Shown: in pieces, positions 35,351 through 43,787 of the stretch
Position numbering within the stretch: the stretch's first letter is position 1
How the letters are laid out: every line of letters begins with the position of its first letter
From: Phenylobacterium sp.
GTDB taxonomy: Bacteria > Pseudomonadota > Alphaproteobacteria > Caulobacterales > Caulobacteraceae
Assembly (NCBI RefSeq): GCF_030679875.1
Contig: NZ_JAUXSP010000008.1
Location: 62,001 to 126,000 of the forward strand
Direction of reading: 5' to 3'
Length of the DNA stretch: 64,000 nt
Notes under the pieces: generated by a model
Databases searched by the model: none
What the model saw: only the letters and a program-made list of their open reading frames with translations
What the model was told of the DNA's origin: nothing
Made by a program: the position numbers and the translations under genes

Positions 35351-35929
35351 CTAACGCTTGGCCGCAGGCTGGCCCTGCGTCTGGTTGGGATAGAAGACCC
35401 CGCGGACGCGACCCGGCGTACCCGCGCCGCGAGCACTGGTCTCCATGCGGGCCTGTCCGGTGGACACCTGGATCACCAGCCGCTCGCCTCGGAGCACGTT
35501 CTGGCCCTGGGCGGCGACCACGTCGCCGGTCATGGTGATGGTGTCGCTGGCTGCGTCATAGACCGCCGCATTGGCGCGCACCCTCTGGCCGGGCGTCACG
35601 TAGTAGACCGACCCCTGGGCGTCGAGACCCTGAAGGTCCCCGCAGGTGGACTCCGCCCCCGTACGGGCCGGACGAGCGGCGGCGTAGCGGATCGTCAGGA
35701 CGTCGGCGCGCAACCGGGAATTGTCCTGCAGCGCCTCGGCCGAGCCGCGCCAGATAGCCAGGCAGCGGGCGTTGATCACCTCGAGCTCATCGGCGGTGAT
35801 GTCCACAGGCCCGTTGGAGCCCGCCGCCAGCTGCGCCTGGGCCGGGGTGATAGGCGCAGCCAGAAGCGCGACCGTCAGCATCAGAGCCGACAGGGGCGTC
35901 CGATGGCCGGCTGCAGGGAGAATCTTCAT
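35351..35929 (-). CDS. lptA: LPS transport periplasmic protein LptA
   Basis: Periplasmic bridge protein carrying LPS from LptC to LptD. The ATG at 35929 gives 192 residues with a clear signal peptide: MKILPAAGHRT, a hydrophobic core LSALMLTVALLAAPI and an AQA cleavage site. The mature part has the OstA-type beta segments DITADELEVI, VYYVTPGQRVRANAAVYDAA and ITMTGDVVAAQGQNVLRGER. An upstream ATG at 35953 overlaps lptC but lacks a ribosome-binding site. The C-terminus is basic. Confidence 0.88.
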   Translation of the reverse strand: MKILPAAGHRTPLSALMLTVALLAAPITPAQAQLAAGSNGPVDITADELEVINARCLAIWRGSAEALQDNSRLRADVLTIRYAAARPARTGAESTCGDLQGLDAQGSVYYVTPGQRVRANAAVYDAASDTITMTGDVVAAQGQNVLRGERLVIQVSTGQARMETSARGAGTPGRVRGVFYPNQTQGQPAAKR

Positions 35930-35949
35930 CTCAAGACGCCTCTTTCGCA

Positions 35950-36579
35950 TCATCGCGGCGAGTTCGGAGTAATGGTGCCGCTCACGCCGCCCTTGAAGAC
36001 CATGCGCTCGCCGTTGTCGTACACGCCATAGGACTTTGCACGGATTTCTCCAAGGGGGCCGGCGCCGGTGATCAGCCCCTCGCCTTCCAGGACGCCGGTG
36101 GCGGTGTCGAACACCGCGCTGCCCGTGTCGAAGGCCGCATCCTGGTCGTTCAGACTGACATCCCCCTGCAACCGCAAGACGCCGTCGCCCTCATGGAAGA
36201 CGCCCGACTGGGCCGACAGCCGCATGGGGCTCAGCCCCTCCCCGTCGATGACCATGGCCGGTCGATCGAGCACCACCCGCTGGTAGTCGTCCTCGTCGCG
36301 GACGGCGCTGTTGGCGGTGATGACGAAGGAGCGGCCCTGCTCATCGCGCCCCATGAACCGGGGATTGACCAGCCGGATCGGCGCGTCGGCCTCTTCCGGC
36401 TCGGCCGGCGCGCCGGCCAGGCTGTTATAGGTGACCACCCCGGCCAGCCCGATGACGATCACGGCGATAATCGCCGGCAGCACCACCCGCAGTCGCCGGA
36501 TCAGCCGCGAACGGCGCCGCCAGCGGTCCATGGCCAGGGCCGATGCGGGCCCTCGGGCCTCGTATGCCAGGGCGCTCAC
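35950..36579 (-). CDS. lptC: LPS export membrane protein LptC
   Basis: Bitopic inner-membrane protein that links LptBFG to LptA. The 209-residue protein has a basic cytoplasmic N-terminus RWRRRSRLIRRLR, one membrane helix VVLPAIIAVIVIGLAGVVTY, and a periplasmic beta-jellyroll with NPRFMGRDEQGRSFVITANS near residue 75 and LRLQGDVSLNDQDA. It lies 8 bp after rnd and ends close to the lptA start, giving rnd-lptC-lptA-lptB. Confidence 0.87.
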   Translation of the reverse strand: MSALAYEARGPASALAMDRWRRRSRLIRRLRVVLPAIIAVIVIGLAGVVTYNSLAGAPAEPEEADAPIRLVNPRFMGRDEQGRSFVITANSAVRDEDDYQRVVLDRPAMVIDGEGLSPMRLSAQSGVFHEGDGVLRLQGDVSLNDQDAAFDTGSAVFDTATGVLEGEGLITGAGPLGEIRAKSYGVYDNGERMVFKGGVSGTITPNSPR

Positions 36580-36587
36580 CTATGACC

Positions 36588-37205
36588 TCATGTGTGGGCG
36601 AAGATGTCAGACTCCTCCCATCCGGCCACATCCAACAGAGCCCGATGCGGCAGGAAGTCGAAGCAGGCCCGCGCCAGACCATCGCGGCCTTCCCGGGCGA
36701 GCATGCCGTCCAGGCGCGTGCGAACGGCGTGCAGATGCAGAACGTCGGAGGCGGCGTAGGCCACCTGATCGTCCGAGAGCACCGCGGCGCCCCAGTCGGA
36801 GCTTTGCTGCGCCTTGGAAAGGTCTACGCCCACCATTTCTCGGGTCACATCCTTCAGCCCATGCCGATCCGTATAGGTCCGGGCGAGCTTGGAGGCGATC
36901 TTGGTGCAGTAAACAGGCGCGGTCATCACCCCCAGATGGAGATGGAACATGGCGATGTCGAATCGGCCGAAGTGAAAAATCTTGGTGATCGCGGGATCGG
37001 TCAGCAGGGCCTTGAGATTGGGGGCGTCATAGGTCGCCCGGTCCAGCTGCACCAGATGGGCGTCTCCGTCGCCGGCCGAGATCTGCACCACGCAGAGCGG
37101 ATCACGCCCCAGGCGCAGACCCATGGTCTCGGAATCAACCGCCACCGCCTCGACGCCGTCGAACAGGCCGGCGGGCAGGTCGCCCTTATGAAGATGGTTC
37201 GCCAA
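36588..37205 (-). CDS. rnd: Ribonuclease D-like 3'-5' exonuclease
   Basis: A 205-residue DEDD-family exonuclease. The catalytic residues are visible in VAVDSETMGL (D, E) near residue 21, HFGRFDIAMF (D), and YAASDVLHL (Y and D) near residue 165. It lacks the C-terminal HRDC domains of E. coli RNase D (about 375 residues), as is usual for the short alphaproteobacterial form. Role in tRNA 3'-end trimming is inferred from the family; the gene begins about 100 bp from tRNA-Leu on the same strand. Confidence 0.88.
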   Translation of the reverse strand: MANHLHKGDLPAGLFDGVEAVAVDSETMGLRLGRDPLCVVQISAGDGDAHLVQLDRATYDAPNLKALLTDPAITKIFHFGRFDIAMFHLHLGVMTAPVYCTKIASKLARTYTDRHGLKDVTREMVGVDLSKAQQSSDWGAAVLSDDQVAYAASDVLHLHAVRTRLDGMLAREGRDGLARACFDFLPHRALLDVAGWEESDIFAHT

Positions 37206-37306
37206 GACCGCTTGCTCCGCAGATGGCGCGGGCCTCGCCGCGCGGCTTTGGGAGGTCCTGCGGGGAAGCAGAGGACGGCCACCCCCGCGGAGACCTTAGA
37301 AAGGGG

Positions 37307-37393
<87 letters not shown>

Positions 37394-37544
37394 CCGGTCC
37401 GTCGGATCGGGAGGCGGGACTACTAGGGAAAAGCCAGACGGGCGTCAACGGACCTTTTGATGCGAAGTTGAAGTCGCATTGCCGCGCCGGTCCGCATCGT
37501 CTATCCGGGCGGCTCAGGAAGTTTGGACATCAACAGGCTGGACC

Positions 37545-38525
37545 ATGCAGGATCTCGTCACCGTCTTCGGCGGATCGGGCTTTGTGGGAAGTCAGGTGGT
37601 GCGGGCGCTGGCCCGGGCCGGGCATCGGGTTCGGGTGGCCGTCCGCCAACCCGCCCGGGCGCATGACCTTCTGCTGCTCGGCGATGTGGGCCAGATCCAG
37701 GTCGTCCAGGCCAATCTTCGTGATGCCGATTCTGTGGCCCGCGCCCTGACCGGCGCCCAGGCCTGCGTCAACCTGGTGGGCGTCCTCTATGAGAGCGGGC
37801 GCCAGAAGTTCGCCAGCCTCCATGCTGAGGGCGCGCGCAATGTGGCGGAGGCGGCCAAGGCGGCCGGCGTCACCCGCATGGTGCAGGTTTCGGCCATAGG
37901 CGCCGACGCCAACAGCCCTTCGATCTATGCCCGCACCAAGGCGCAAGGGGAGGCCGCCGTGCGCGAGGTCCTGCCCCAGGCGGTGATCCTGCGGCCCTCC
38001 ATCGTGTTCGGACCCGAGGACGACTTCTTCAACCGCTTCGCCGCCATGGCCGTGCTCTCTCCGGCCCTGCCCCTGATCGGCGGCGGCAAGACGAGGTTCC
38101 AGCCTGTGTTCGTCGGCGACGTGGCCCGGGCCGTGGCCGCCGCCCTCAGCGACCCGGCCGCGGCGGGCAAGACCTATGAGCTCGGCGGGCCGGCCATCCT
38201 GACCTTCCGACAGCTCCTCGAACTGGTGCTCAGCGAGACCCAGCGGCGGCGGATGTTGCTACCCCTGCCCTTCGCCATCGCCAATCTGATCGGCCGCGTG
38301 GGGAACCTGGTGGCGCTGACGCCCCTGGCCCCGCCGCTGACCACCGACCAGGTGGCGCAGCTTCGGGCCGACAATGTGGCCAATCCGGCGCTGCCGGGCC
38401 TGGCCGAACTGGGGGTCGAGGCCACGGCGGTGGAATCTGTGGTCGGCGCCTATCTCTACCGGTTCCGCAAGGGCGGTCAGTTCGCCGAGCCGCCGGAGCT
38501 CGACATCGGCGCCACCCCGGCATAG
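37545..38525 (+). CDS. Complex I NDUFA9-like NAD(P)-binding protein
   Basis: A 326-residue atypical short-chain dehydrogenase related to the NDUFA9 accessory subunit of mitochondrial complex I. It begins MQDLVTVFGGSGFVGSQVVR, a Rossmann loop, and contains VQVSAIGADANSPSIYARTK, where the usual YxxxK is present, then LRPSIVFGPEDDFFNRFA. In alphaproteobacteria such proteins are annotated with complex I, but a catalytic role is unproven. The ATG at 37545 was taken; an upstream start at 37479 adds unconserved residues. The end overlaps the convergent next gene by 49 bp. Confidence 0.83.
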   Translation: MQDLVTVFGGSGFVGSQVVRALARAGHRVRVAVRQPARAHDLLLLGDVGQIQVVQANLRDADSVARALTGAQACVNLVGVLYESGRQKFASLHAEGARNVAEAAKAAGVTRMVQVSAIGADANSPSIYARTKAQGEAAVREVLPQAVILRPSIVFGPEDDFFNRFAAMAVLSPALPLIGGGKTRFQPVFVGDVARAVAAALSDPAAAGKTYELGGPAILTFRQLLELVLSETQRRRMLLPLPFAIANLIGRVGNLVALTPLAPPLTTDQVAQLRADNVANPALPGLAELGVEATAVESVVGAYLYRFRKGGQFAEPPELDIGATPA

Positions 38526-39652
38526 CGCGCCCGCGGCCGGATCAGGCCGCCAGTCTGCACCTGTTCGATGGCGTGGGCGATCCAGCCGGCGCAGCGCGCG
38601 ACGGCGAACAGGGCGAAGGGCGCGTCCTTCGGAAGGTTCAGCGCCTCCGACAGCGCCACCAGGGCGAAGTCCACATTCGGGGCCTGCCCCGTCGCCCCTT
38701 CCACAGCAGCGCGCAGGGCCGCCAGCTCGACCGGCGGCTCGAAGTGCGCCAGCAGGGCCCGCGCCCGGGGATCGCCCTCTGGATAGAGGGTGTGGCCAAA
38801 GCCCGGCAGGCTTCGGTCCTGGGCCAGTCGCGCAGCGATGGCGGCCTGCGGCCCCAGCGCAATCGCCTCCGCCAGCAGGCCCCGCATCGCCGCACCGGCG
38901 CCTCCGTGTCTGGGACCCGACAGGGCCGCAAGCCCCGCCAGCGCCGAAGCCGCCAGGGACGCGCCGGTCGAGGCGGCCACCCGGGCGGCGAAGGTCGAGG
39001 CGTTGAGTTCGTGGTCGGCCAGCAACACCAGGGCGCGGCGGATCAGGTCGGCCCCGCCGTCGCCCCGGGCGCAGCCCCAGGCCAGCGCCAGCCTTTCATG
39101 GATCGCCCCGCTCCCCGGCGCGCCCGCCACGGCGTCGGCGAGCACGTCGAGCAAGGTGGCGGCCTCCACCGCCAGGGCCAGGGGATGGCGGCCCAGGGCC
39201 GGCGGATCGCCCCCCGCCCGCGCCGCAAGGGCGGCGAAGGCCCGGGCGCGCATGTCATCGCCATCGGGCGCCGCGCCGCGCGCGCTCCGCTTCAGGGCCG
39301 CGCCATCCCCGCCGCGCAGAAGACGCGCCGTGGATTCAAGCGTCTGGGTCTCGGCCAGCCCAACGACCTCGCGCCCCCGATAATAGAGCCGCCCCTCGAC
39401 CACCGTGGTGATGGCCGAATCCAGCACCGGCTCCCCCCAGGCGATGGCGCCCGCCGCCACGGCGGCGGCCTTGCGGCCCCGGGACTTACGTTCCGCCAGG
39501 CCCGCCACATCGGCCGCGCGATAGAGGCTGCGCCGGGGGTCAGCGGGATCAGGGCGGGCGGCCACACGCCCCCGGCTCGCATAGGCATAGAGGGTCTGGC
39601 TGCGGACATTCAGCCGGGCGCAGGCCTCCTCGGCGCCGATCCAGTCGGTCAT
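38477..39652 (-). CDS. Citrate synthase homologue with N-terminal DNA-binding (HTH) domain
   Basis: A 391-residue fusion. Residues 1-50 are a MerR/excisionase-like helix-turn-helix (GAEEACARLNVRSQTLYAYA), and the rest follows the citrate synthase fold, with HELNASTFAARV, GPRHGGAGAAM and GFGHTLYPEGDPRA. The residue after the last histidine is T where active enzymes have R (GFGHR), so activity may be weakened or lost. Start is ATG at 39652; the much longer open frame to 40189 is antisense to the next gene. It is divergent from a second citrate synthase homologue and may regulate it; that is inference. Confidence 0.8.
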   Translation of the reverse strand: MTDWIGAEEACARLNVRSQTLYAYASRGRVAARPDPADPRRSLYRAADVAGLAERKSRGRKAAAVAAGAIAWGEPVLDSAITTVVEGRLYYRGREVVGLAETQTLESTARLLRGGDGAALKRSARGAAPDGDDMRARAFAALAARAGGDPPALGRHPLALAVEAATLLDVLADAVAGAPGSGAIHERLALAWGCARGDGGADLIRRALVLLADHELNASTFAARVAASTGASLAASALAGLAALSGPRHGGAGAAMRGLLAEAIALGPQAAIAARLAQDRSLPGFGHTLYPEGDPRARALLAHFEPPVELAALRAAVEGATGQAPNVDFALVALSEALNLPKDAPFALFAVARCAGWIAHAIEQVQTGGLIRPRARYAGVAPMSSSGGSAN

Positions 39653-39661
39653 GGGCCTTAC

Positions 39662-39686
39662 ATTGATTATATTGATCAAGATTGAC
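39662..39686. promoter_or_regulatory. Candidate operator between the two citrate synthase homologues
   Basis: Three ATTGA(T/C) units start at 39662, 39671 and 39681, about one helical turn apart, and the centre holds the palindrome TTGATCAA. This AT-rich patch lies in an 88 bp divergent promoter region and could be bound by the neighbouring HTH protein. Confidence 0.4.
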
Positions 39687-39740
39687 GACAAAGCTTGGCG
39701 GCGGACATTCAGCGGCGCAAGTCGAAACTGGAGCCTCCCC

Positions 39741-40847
39741 ATGAACGCCCATGCTTCTGCGCCCCCTGAGGGCCTCGAAGGCGTCGTCGCCGCCCGCACC
39801 GTGCTGTCCGAAGTCGATGGCCAGGCCGGCCGTCTCATCATCCGCGGCCGCTCCCTGGACGACCTGGCCGGAACCACGCGGTTCGAAGACCTTGTCAGCC
39901 TGCTCTTCGAGGGCTTCTTCGAGGACCTGCCGACAGACCTCACCGCCGCCCTGGGAGCGGCGCGGGCTGAGGTGTTCGCAGAAGTGACGCATCTGGACGC
40001 GGATCTCGCGGCGCACGAGCCCGTCGAGGCGGTGCGCGCCCTGATGGCCCGGCTGGCCGACGGCGATGACCTGGCCACGGCCCTGCGCCTGATCGCCGCC
40101 CCGGCGGTCTTCACCCCGGCGGTGATCCGGATCCAGGCGGGCCAGAGGCCGGTCGCGCCAGGCCCCGCCCTGCCCCACGCCGCCGACATCCTGCGGATGC
40201 TGACCGGGGTCGCGCCCGGCGCAGCCCAGATCGCCGGGCTGGACGCCTATCTGGTCACGGTCTCCGACCATGGCCTGAACGCCTCGACCTTCGCCGCCCG
40301 GGTGGTGGCCTCGACCCGGGCGGGCCTGACCTCGGCGGTGCTGGCCGGGATCAGCGCCCTGAAGGGTCCCCTGCATGGCGGCGCGCCCGGTCCCGTGATC
40401 GAGATGCTGGACGGGATTGGCTCACCGGACAACGCCCGGGCCTGGATCGAGGCGGCCCTGGCCCGGGGCGAGCGGCTGATGGGGTTTGGCCATCGCATCT
40501 ACCGGGTCCGCGACCCCCGGGCCGATGCGCTCAAGGGTCCGGTGCGCGCCCTGGCGGCGAGCGGCGGCGGCGGAGCTGGTCGGGTGGCCTTCGCCGAGGC
40601 CGTCGAGGCAGCCGCCCTGGATATCCTGAAGACGCACAAGCCGGACCGGCCGCTGGACACCAATGTGGAATTCTACACCGCCCTGCTGCTTGAGGCCCTG
40701 GACTTCCCGCCCTCGGCCTTCACCTGCGTCTTCGCCATGGGACGGGTGGCCGGGTGGCTGGCCCACGCCCGTGAACAACTGGCCGGCGGCCGGCTGGTGC
40801 GGCCCCAGTCGGTCTATGTCGGGCCAGAGCCCCGCAAGGCGGCCTGA
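39741..40847 (+). CDS. Citrate synthase/methylcitrate synthase-like protein
   Basis: A 368-residue citrate synthase homologue without the HTH domain. Conserved blocks include SDHGLNASTFAARV near residue 175, KGPLHGGAPGPVIEM near residue 210, GFGHRIYRVRDPRA near residue 250 and NVEFYTALLLEAL. The GFGHR arginine is present; GPLHGGA is followed by P instead of the usual N. It is shorter than housekeeping type II citrate synthase (about 430) and lacks its N-terminal domain. The ATG at 39741 has GGAG seven bases upstream. Whether it uses oxaloacetate with acetyl-CoA, propionyl-CoA or another acyl-CoA cannot be told. Confidence 0.82.
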   Translation: MNAHASAPPEGLEGVVAARTVLSEVDGQAGRLIIRGRSLDDLAGTTRFEDLVSLLFEGFFEDLPTDLTAALGAARAEVFAEVTHLDADLAAHEPVEAVRALMARLADGDDLATALRLIAAPAVFTPAVIRIQAGQRPVAPGPALPHAADILRMLTGVAPGAAQIAGLDAYLVTVSDHGLNASTFAARVVASTRAGLTSAVLAGISALKGPLHGGAPGPVIEMLDGIGSPDNARAWIEAALARGERLMGFGHRIYRVRDPRADALKGPVRALAASGGGGAGRVAFAEAVEAAALDILKTHKPDRPLDTNVEFYTALLLEALDFPPSAFTCVFAMGRVAGWLAHAREQLAGGRLVRPQSVYVGPEPRKAA

Positions 40848-40917
40848 TCGCGACACGGCGCCTTGCCGGGCGAATTCTCCGGCTGGCGCCGCCTCAGCCA
40901 GGGTCTAGGATCAGGGA

Positions 40918-41862
40918 ATGACCGCGTCTGCTCCTGATCAAGTCCTGCTCCCGGCCCAGACGGCCGCCCTCACCCGCAGGATCACCCTCCTGTCGGTGGC
41001 GGTCGCCCTGGTGCTGGTGGGGCTGAAGACCGCCGCCTGGCTGGCCAGCGGGTCGGTAGCGGTGCTGGCCTCCCTGGCTGATTCCGGCCTCGACCTGATC
41101 GCCTCCCTGATCACCTTCTTTGCCGTGCGCTACGCCGTGGCGCCGCCGGACGCCGAACACCGCTTTGGCCATGGCAAGGCCGAGGCCTTCGCCAGCCTGA
41201 TGCAGGCGGGGCTGGTCTTCGCCTCAGCCGCTCTGGTGGGCCGCGAGGCGATCGCCAGCCTGCTCGATCCCCAGCCGATCACCCACAGCGGCTGGGCCAT
41301 GGCGGTGATGGCGATCTCCATCGCCCTGACCGGCGCGCTGGTGGCCGCCCAGACGCAGGTTCTGCGCCAGACGCAGTCGGTGGCCGTCTCCGGAGACCGG
41401 GCGCACTACTTCTCCGATCTGGCCTCCAACCTCGCCGCCCTGCTGGGCGTCGCCGGCGCGGCCCTGCTGGGTTTTATGAGCCTGGACGGCGCGGCGGGCC
41501 TGGTGGTCGCCGCCATCCTGATCTGGGCCGCCATCGGGGTGTTCCGGGAGGCCGCCCACCAGCTGATGGATCACGAACTGCCCGAGGATCAGCGGGCGCT
41601 CATCGTGCGCCTGATGATCCAGGACCCCCGCTTGACCGACATCCACCAGCTGCGCACCCGGGCCTCGGGCCCCTATGTCCATATCCAGATGCACGCCGAC
41701 CTCGATCCGGACCTCACCCTGGACGCCGCCCATCAGGTGATCGTCGAGGCCGAGAACCGGCTTCTGAAGCACTTCCCGGCCGCCGACATCCTGATCCACG
41801 CCGATCCCCGGGGCCGCGCCGAACCCCACGGCGGGGCCTTCGCCGAGCCCGCCGCGACCTGA
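40918..41862 (+). CDS. Cation diffusion facilitator (CDF) family metal transporter
   Basis: Inner-membrane antiporter exporting divalent metals such as zinc, iron or cadmium. The 314-residue protein starts with a helix RITLLSVAVALVLVGLKTAA, then GSVAVLASLADSGLDLIASL with the metal-site aspartates, the conserved HRFGHGKAEAFASL, and TM5 with DRAHYFSDLASNLAALLG, giving the second HxxxD pair. A cytoplasmic C-terminal domain follows with HQLRTRASGPYVHIQMHADL. The D/D-H/D site fits FieF-like members. Confidence 0.92.
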   Translation: MTASAPDQVLLPAQTAALTRRITLLSVAVALVLVGLKTAAWLASGSVAVLASLADSGLDLIASLITFFAVRYAVAPPDAEHRFGHGKAEAFASLMQAGLVFASAALVGREAIASLLDPQPITHSGWAMAVMAISIALTGALVAAQTQVLRQTQSVAVSGDRAHYFSDLASNLAALLGVAGAALLGFMSLDGAAGLVVAAILIWAAIGVFREAAHQLMDHELPEDQRALIVRLMIQDPRLTDIHQLRTRASGPYVHIQMHADLDPDLTLDAAHQVIVEAENRLLKHFPAADILIHADPRGRAEPHGGAFAEPAAT

Positions 41863-41874
41863 GGCCGCACGGGC

Positions 41875-41900
41875 CCCCAATTGGGGCCGAGGCCTCGGCC
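41875..41900. repeat. Two abutting palindromes after the CDF gene
   Basis: CCCCAATTGGGG (41875-41886) runs into GGCCGAGGCCTCGGCC (41885-41900), sharing two bases. Both are perfect. They follow the CDF stop by about 13 bp. No T-run follows, so a rho-independent terminator is unlikely; a binding site is possible. Confidence 0.5.
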
Positions 41901-41979
41901 TTCGTAAACGCGCCCTTAAGGCCCGGCGGCCTTTATCGAGTCCTGATCAAACTGGCCGCATTCGCGGCGAAATGCCGGC

Positions 41980-42666
41980 ATGAGCGTCCAACGCACCCTT
42001 TACCACTTCCCGCTCGACCCGGCCTCGCGGCAGGTCCGCCTGGCGCTGGGCGAAAAGCGCCTGGCCTTCGAGGATGTGGTCGTCCGCTACTGGGAGCAGC
42101 CCGACGACCTCTCGGCGCTCAATCCCTCGGGCCTGACCCCTGTCCTGGTGGAGGACGGGCCTGAGGGCAGGCTGGTGCTGTGCGAGAGCCGCGCCATCCT
42201 CGACTATCTGGAAGAACGACACCCCGAGCCCGCCCTATTGGGCCGGGAGGCCGTCGACCGGGCCGAGGCGCGGCGGCTGCTGCAATGGTTTGATCGAAAG
42301 TTCGACTATGAGGTCGGCTCCTTCCTGCTGCACGAGAAGATGGAGAAGCGCCTGCTGCGGATGGGCGCGCCCGATCTCGCCGCCCTGCGGCGGGGCCGCG
42401 AGGCCCTGCGGATCCACCTGACCTATCTGGCCAGCCTGCTGGCCGAGCGCGACTGGCTGGCGGGACGCCGGTTAAGCCTGGCGGATTTCGCCGGCGCATC
42501 ACACCTGTCGGTGATCGACTATTTCGGTGATGTGCCCTGGCGCGACTTCCCGGCGGTCAAGACGTGGTACATGACGGTGAAGTCCCGGCCCTGCTTTAGG
42601 CCGCTGCTCGCTGATCGCTGGCCGGGGCTCGCGCCCGCGGCCCATTATGACGATCTCGATTTCTGA
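41980..42666 (+). CDS. fzlA: FzlA-like glutathione S-transferase family cell-division protein
   Basis: A 228-residue GST-fold protein: thioredoxin-like N-domain with [32 protein letters not shown] and [17 protein letters not shown], then an all-helical domain with [20 protein letters not shown]. The ending [16 protein letters not shown] matches my memory of the conserved tail of Caulobacter FzlA, an essential FtsZ-binding factor that curves FtsZ filaments and promotes constriction and probably does not act as a transferase. The order GST then queG also fits. It overlaps queG by 20 bp. Confidence 0.75.
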   Translation: MSVQRTLYHFPLDPASRQVRLALGEKRLAFEDVVVRYWEQPDDLSALNPSGLTPVLVEDGPEGRLVLCESRAILDYLEERHPEPALLGREAVDRAEARRLLQWFDRKFDYEVGSFLLHEKMEKRLLRMGAPDLAALRRGREALRIHLTYLASLLAERDWLAGRRLSLADFAGASHLSVIDYFGDVPWRDFPAVKTWYMTVKSRPCFRPLLADRWPGLAPAAHYDDLDF

Positions 42667-43780
42667 AACCCCTGAAGACCTGATCCGCAGCCAGGCCCTG
42701 AAACTGGGCTTTGATGACTGCCGCCTGGCCCGGGCCGACCAGCCCTGGACGGCCGGCGAGCGGCTGGCCGAGTTTGTGGACGAAGGCCGCCACGGCGAGA
42801 TGGCCTGGCTGGAGACCACGCTGGAGCGCCGGTCTCACCCCCAGGCCATGTGGGCCGGCGCGCGCTCAGCGGTCTTGCTGGGGGTCAATTATGGACCAGA
42901 CCATGACCCCCGCGCCGTCCTGGACCATCACGACCGGGGCGCCATTTCGGTCTACGCCCAGGGTTCGGACTATCACGACCTGATCAAGAAGCGGCTGAAG
43001 CAGCTGGCGACCTGGATGGCCCAGACCTTCGGGTCAGAGGTGAAGGTGTTCGTCGACACCGCCCCCCTGCTGGAAAAGCCACTGGCCGAAGCCTCAGGCC
43101 TGGGCTGGCAAGGCAAGCACACCAATCTTGTCTCGCGCCAGTTTGGGTCCTGGCTGTTCATCGGCTCGGTGCTCACCTCGCTGGAGCTTCAGCCCGACCC
43201 GCCCGGCGAGGACGCCTGCGGCTCCTGCCGCGCCTGCCAGGATGTCTGCCCGACGGACGCCTTCCCGGCCCCCTATCAACTCGATGCGCGGCGCTGCATC
43301 TCCTATCTGACCATCGAGCTTTCCGGACCCATCCCCGCCGAATTCCGCCAGGCGCTCGGCAACCGCATCTATGGCTGCGATGACTGCCTGGCGGTTTGCC
43401 CCTGGAACAAGTTCGCGCAGACCGCCCGCGAGCAGCAGCTTCAGGCCCGCGACACACTCAAGGCGCCACGCCTGGAAGACCTGGCCGCGCTGGATGACGC
43501 CGCCTTCCGCGCCCTGTTCACCAAGAGCGCGGTCAAGCGCCTGGGCCGCGACCGATTTGTGCGCAACGTCCTCTACGCCATGGGCAACAGCGCAGACCCG
43601 GGCCTTGTCCCGCCTGTCCGCGCCCGACTGACCGATGCCGCCCCCGTGGTCCGCGGGGCGGCGGTCTGGGCGCTGTCGCAGCTCCTGGCCCCCGACGCCT
43701 TCGCGGCCGAGCGGGCCCGGGCCCTCCCCGGCGAGCGCGACGATGCTGTAGGGGCCGAGTGGAGCCTCAAGCCCGCCTAG
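42647..43780 (+). CDS. queG: Epoxyqueuosine reductase
   Basis: Cobalamin- and iron-sulfur-dependent enzyme for the last step of queuosine formation in tRNA. The 377-residue protein has two 4Fe-4S motifs, [16 protein letters not shown] near residue 190 and [16 protein letters not shown] near residue 245, and the family's [11 protein letters not shown] segment. A short HEAT-like helical end is present ([20 protein letters not shown]). The ATG overlaps the end of the fzlA-like gene, so translation is probably coupled. Confidence 0.93.
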   Translation: MTISISETPEDLIRSQALKLGFDDCRLARADQPWTAGERLAEFVDEGRHGEMAWLETTLERRSHPQAMWAGARSAVLLGVNYGPDHDPRAVLDHHDRGAISVYAQGSDYHDLIKKRLKQLATWMAQTFGSEVKVFVDTAPLLEKPLAEASGLGWQGKHTNLVSRQFGSWLFIGSVLTSLELQPDPPGEDACGSCRACQDVCPTDAFPAPYQLDARRCISYLTIELSGPIPAEFRQALGNRIYGCDDCLAVCPWNKFAQTAREQQLQARDTLKAPRLEDLAALDDAAFRALFTKSAVKRLGRDRFVRNVLYAMGNSADPGLVPPVRARLTDAAPVVRGAAVWALSQLLAPDAFAAERARALPGERDDAVGAEWSLKPA

Positions 43781-43787
43781 GGCCCTT

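Noticed and set aside
38477..40189. A 570-residue version of the HTH-citrate synthase
   Set aside because: The extra N-terminal 179 residues are antisense to the neighbouring citrate synthase gene and look like frame noise; the HTH starts at the ATG at 39652.
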